Positions 62,396-64,000 of a DNA stretch of 64,000 nucleotides are shown in pieces; position 1 is the stretch's first letter, and the number at the start of each line of letters is the position of its first letter. Position numbers and translations under genes: made by a program. Source of the stretch: Bacteroides sp. AN502(2024) (GTDB taxonomy: Bacteria > Bacteroidota > Bacteroidia > Bacteroidales > Bacteroidaceae); NCBI RefSeq assembly GCF_041227145.1, contig NZ_JBGFSP010000009.1, positions 124,001 through 188,000 of the forward strand, in the 5' to 3' direction. The notes below the pieces were generated by a model. The model did no database searches. It had not been told where the DNA came from and was given only the letters and a program-made list of their open reading frames with translations.

Positions 62396-64000
62396 TTACT
62401 CTTCCTTGGTATGAGATCGCTCTCCATACCCATAACCGTAGACATATCGTTTACCGTAGCCGTAGTACTTGCCATATTTGCCATAACCATAATAATAACC
62501 GTACTTTCTTCTCTTCAGGTCCAACCCATTTATCACCGTACACAGGTTGGGTAATTTATTATTTTCAGCAAGTTCGTTAATCAACGTATACTCATTTTTA
62601 TGAGTATAGTCTGCACGGCAGACATAAACAGATAAATCGGCCACCCGCCCAATCAGCAAGGTATCGGTAACCATACCGACAGGGGCCGTATCCAGAATCA
62701 CATAATCAAAATTCTTCTTGAGCGTTTCAATCGCTTTATCCAATCCGTCACGAGCCAATAATTCGGTCGGGTTAGGAGGCACTGTCCCTCCGGGAAGAAT
62801 AGACAGGTTCTTGCTCACATCAGAAAGCTGTACCAGATCCATCAAGTTCCTTTCCGGATCGACCAAATATTGAGTGATACCTTGCTCCTTCCGGGAAATA
62901 TTAAACACTTTATTCAATCCCGGCTTACGAATATCAAGACCAACGATCACCACTTTCTTCCTCAATAAAGAAAGACTGATAGCAAGATTAGATGATACAA
63001 AGGACTTCCCCTCACCGCTAACCGTCGAAGTGACCAAAATCACCTTCTTGCCATTGTCAAGCATAAACTGGAGATTCGTACGAATATTCCGGAAAGTCTC
63101 ACTCATCAGGTTATTTTGGTTTTCAAACACAGCAATGGCCCCCTGTTTTTCATCGGTCAATGGGATGTCACCAACAATCGGCAAACCGGTGAGTTTTTCC
63201 ACATCCGAACGGCCTTCAATTTTAAACTTGGTCAATTCGAGCAGATAAATACCCCCTACCGGAATTCCCACTCCTAACACTAAAGCTATCAGGTAAATCA
63301 TCTTGTCCTTAGGAAACACGGGAGCATCATCCGCTATAGCGTCATCTATAATCTTCGCATTATTGGCAGTAGCAGCCAGAGTAATAGCATTCTCCTCACG
63401 CTTCTGAAGAAGCATCAGATAAAGTCCTGCCTTTATCTCCTGTTGACGCGCAATGCTCACAAACTCACGCTCCTGACCGGGTGCCTCACTGATACGGCGG
63501 GAATAACGGTTCGCTTCACGATCCAAATCCGCCTTGGTGATGAACAATCCGCGCAACACCCTGTCCAAAGATACCTGCACATTCTCTTTCATTGCACCGA
63601 TGCTGGTATCCAAGTTGATAATGGCAGGATTATTCTCCGTTGATGTACGCAGCAACCGTTTCCTCTCGACAAGCACATCATTATAACGATTGATGGCAGC
63701 CGCAAGATTCACATCCTGCAATCCGATGTTACTGGGCAGCACCTCATACCCTCCATTTTGCATATATTTCTGCAAATCCTGCAGCAAATTAATCTGGGTT
63801 TGATTCTCCACACGCTTCTTTTCATATTCAGCACTACCGGTCAAAGCAATCTGGGCATCACTGGTCAAATCCGTAATACCCGCCCCGCGTTTGAAACTTT
63901 CCAAATCCTTTTCCGTACTACCCAGTTCTTTCGAGATTATACCAATGCGTTCATTGATAAATTCTGCCGTTTTTTGCGCCACTTCATTCTTGTCATTATT
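62396..64000 (-). CDS. Wzc/CpsD-type capsule polysaccharide tyrosine kinase (5' end outside window)
   Basis: 535 residues visible; the reading frame continues past 64000, so N-terminal parts (first membrane helix, most of the Wzz domain) are missing. Seen here: the coiled coil of the Wzz/GNVR region (RIGIISKELGSTEKDLESFKRGAGITDL), the second membrane helix (MIYLIALVLGVGIPVGGIYLL), and the BY-kinase domain with Walker A (TSTVSGEGKSFVSSNLA), Walker A' (VVIVGLDIRKPGLN) and Walker B (YVILDTAPVGMVTD). The tail YGYYYGYGKYGKYYGYGKR is the tyrosine cluster used for autophosphorylation. It controls chain length and export of capsule or exopolysaccharide. It marks the start of a polysaccharide locus beyond the window. 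Confidence 0.93.
   Translation of the reverse strand, partial: NNDKNEVAQKTAEFINERIGIISKELGSTEKDLESFKRGAGITDLTSDAQIALTGSAEYEKKRVENQTQINLLQDLQKYMQNGGYEVLPSNIGLQDVNLAAAINRYNDVLVERKRLLRTSTENNPAIINLDTSIGAMKENVQVSLDRVLRGLFITKADLDREANRYSRRISEAPGQEREFVSIARQQEIKAGLYLMLLQKREENAITLAATANNAKIIDDAIADDAPVFPKDKMIYLIALVLGVGIPVGGIYLLELTKFKIEGRSDVEKLTGLPIVGDIPLTDEKQGAIAVFENQNNLMSETFRNIRTNLQFMLDNGKKVILVTSTVSGEGKSFVSSNLAISLSLLRKKVVIVGLDIRKPGLNKVFNISRKEQGITQYLVDPERNLMDLVQLSDVSKNLSILPGGTVPPNPTELLARDGLDKAIETLKKNFDYVILDTAPVGMVTDTLLIGRVADLSVYVCRADYTHKNEYTLINELAENNKLPNLCTVINGLDLKRRKYGYYYGYGKYGKYYGYGKRYVYGYGYGERSHTKEE

Overview
The window looks like a chromosomal segment of a gut Bacteroides. The reasons are: SusC/SusD outer-membrane pairs, a hybrid two-component system that carries an AraC output domain, an ECF sigma/FecR pair, an archaeal-type prolyl-tRNA synthetase, DUF4295 encoded next to L33 and L28, and promoters of the Bacteroides type (TAnnTTTG at -7 with TTG about 20 nt upstream).

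Layout. 1-18.4 kb is housekeeping, mostly on the minus strand: a MoxR ATPase (cut by the window edge), a membrane-spanning HU-LysM fusion, HU, rimO, ftsY, a DUF4295/rpmG/rpmB operon, cinA and tsaD. A very large TamB-like gene is divergent on the plus strand. Then come two PepSY-like secreted proteins with their two-component system, proS, and tRNA-Gly(CCC). 18.6-33.2 kb is a polysaccharide utilization locus: hybrid sensor on plus, then sigma, anti-sigma, SusC, SusD, sulfatase and GH2 on minus. It probably targets a sulfated, beta-linked glycan. 33.2-39.8 kb holds an AbgT-type transporter, an atypical response regulator and a 1439-residue double-module sensor protein. 39.9-46.9 kb has prs, a MORN-repeat protein, and the row PBP1a-folK-like-kdsB-M16 homologue. 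46.9-47.7 kb is a non-coding array of 83-bp tandem repeats, each able to form a hairpin.

47.7-55.6 kb is visibly richer in G+C than the left part. It carries a MATE transporter, acetyltransferase, flavoprotein, DUF362 protein and TonB receptor on minus, an iron-alcohol-dehydrogenase remnant, and two tandem paralogous AraC regulators on plus. 55.6-62.3 kb is an accessory graveyard: a small unknown gene, a complete IS4-type element with 20-bp inverted repeats, and broken RhuM, tyrosine integrase, DUF1016 and DUF3987/VirE-type genes, most with internal deletions. The DUF3987 remnant contains an 8-bp coding repeat and one arm of a roughly 40-bp inverted repeat. The window ends inside a Wzc-type capsule tyrosine kinase, probably the edge of a capsule or exopolysaccharide locus.

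The most unusual items are: (a) the HU-TM-LysM protein, which could connect nucleoid and cell wall; (b) the double-module sensor, in which one half keeps the ATPase and the other keeps the histidine; (c) the 83-bp hairpin array with a covarying base pair; (d) the 8-bp repeat plus inverted repeat in the DUF3987 remnant, a possible slippage or inversion switch. All assignments come from reading the sequence; no search was run.
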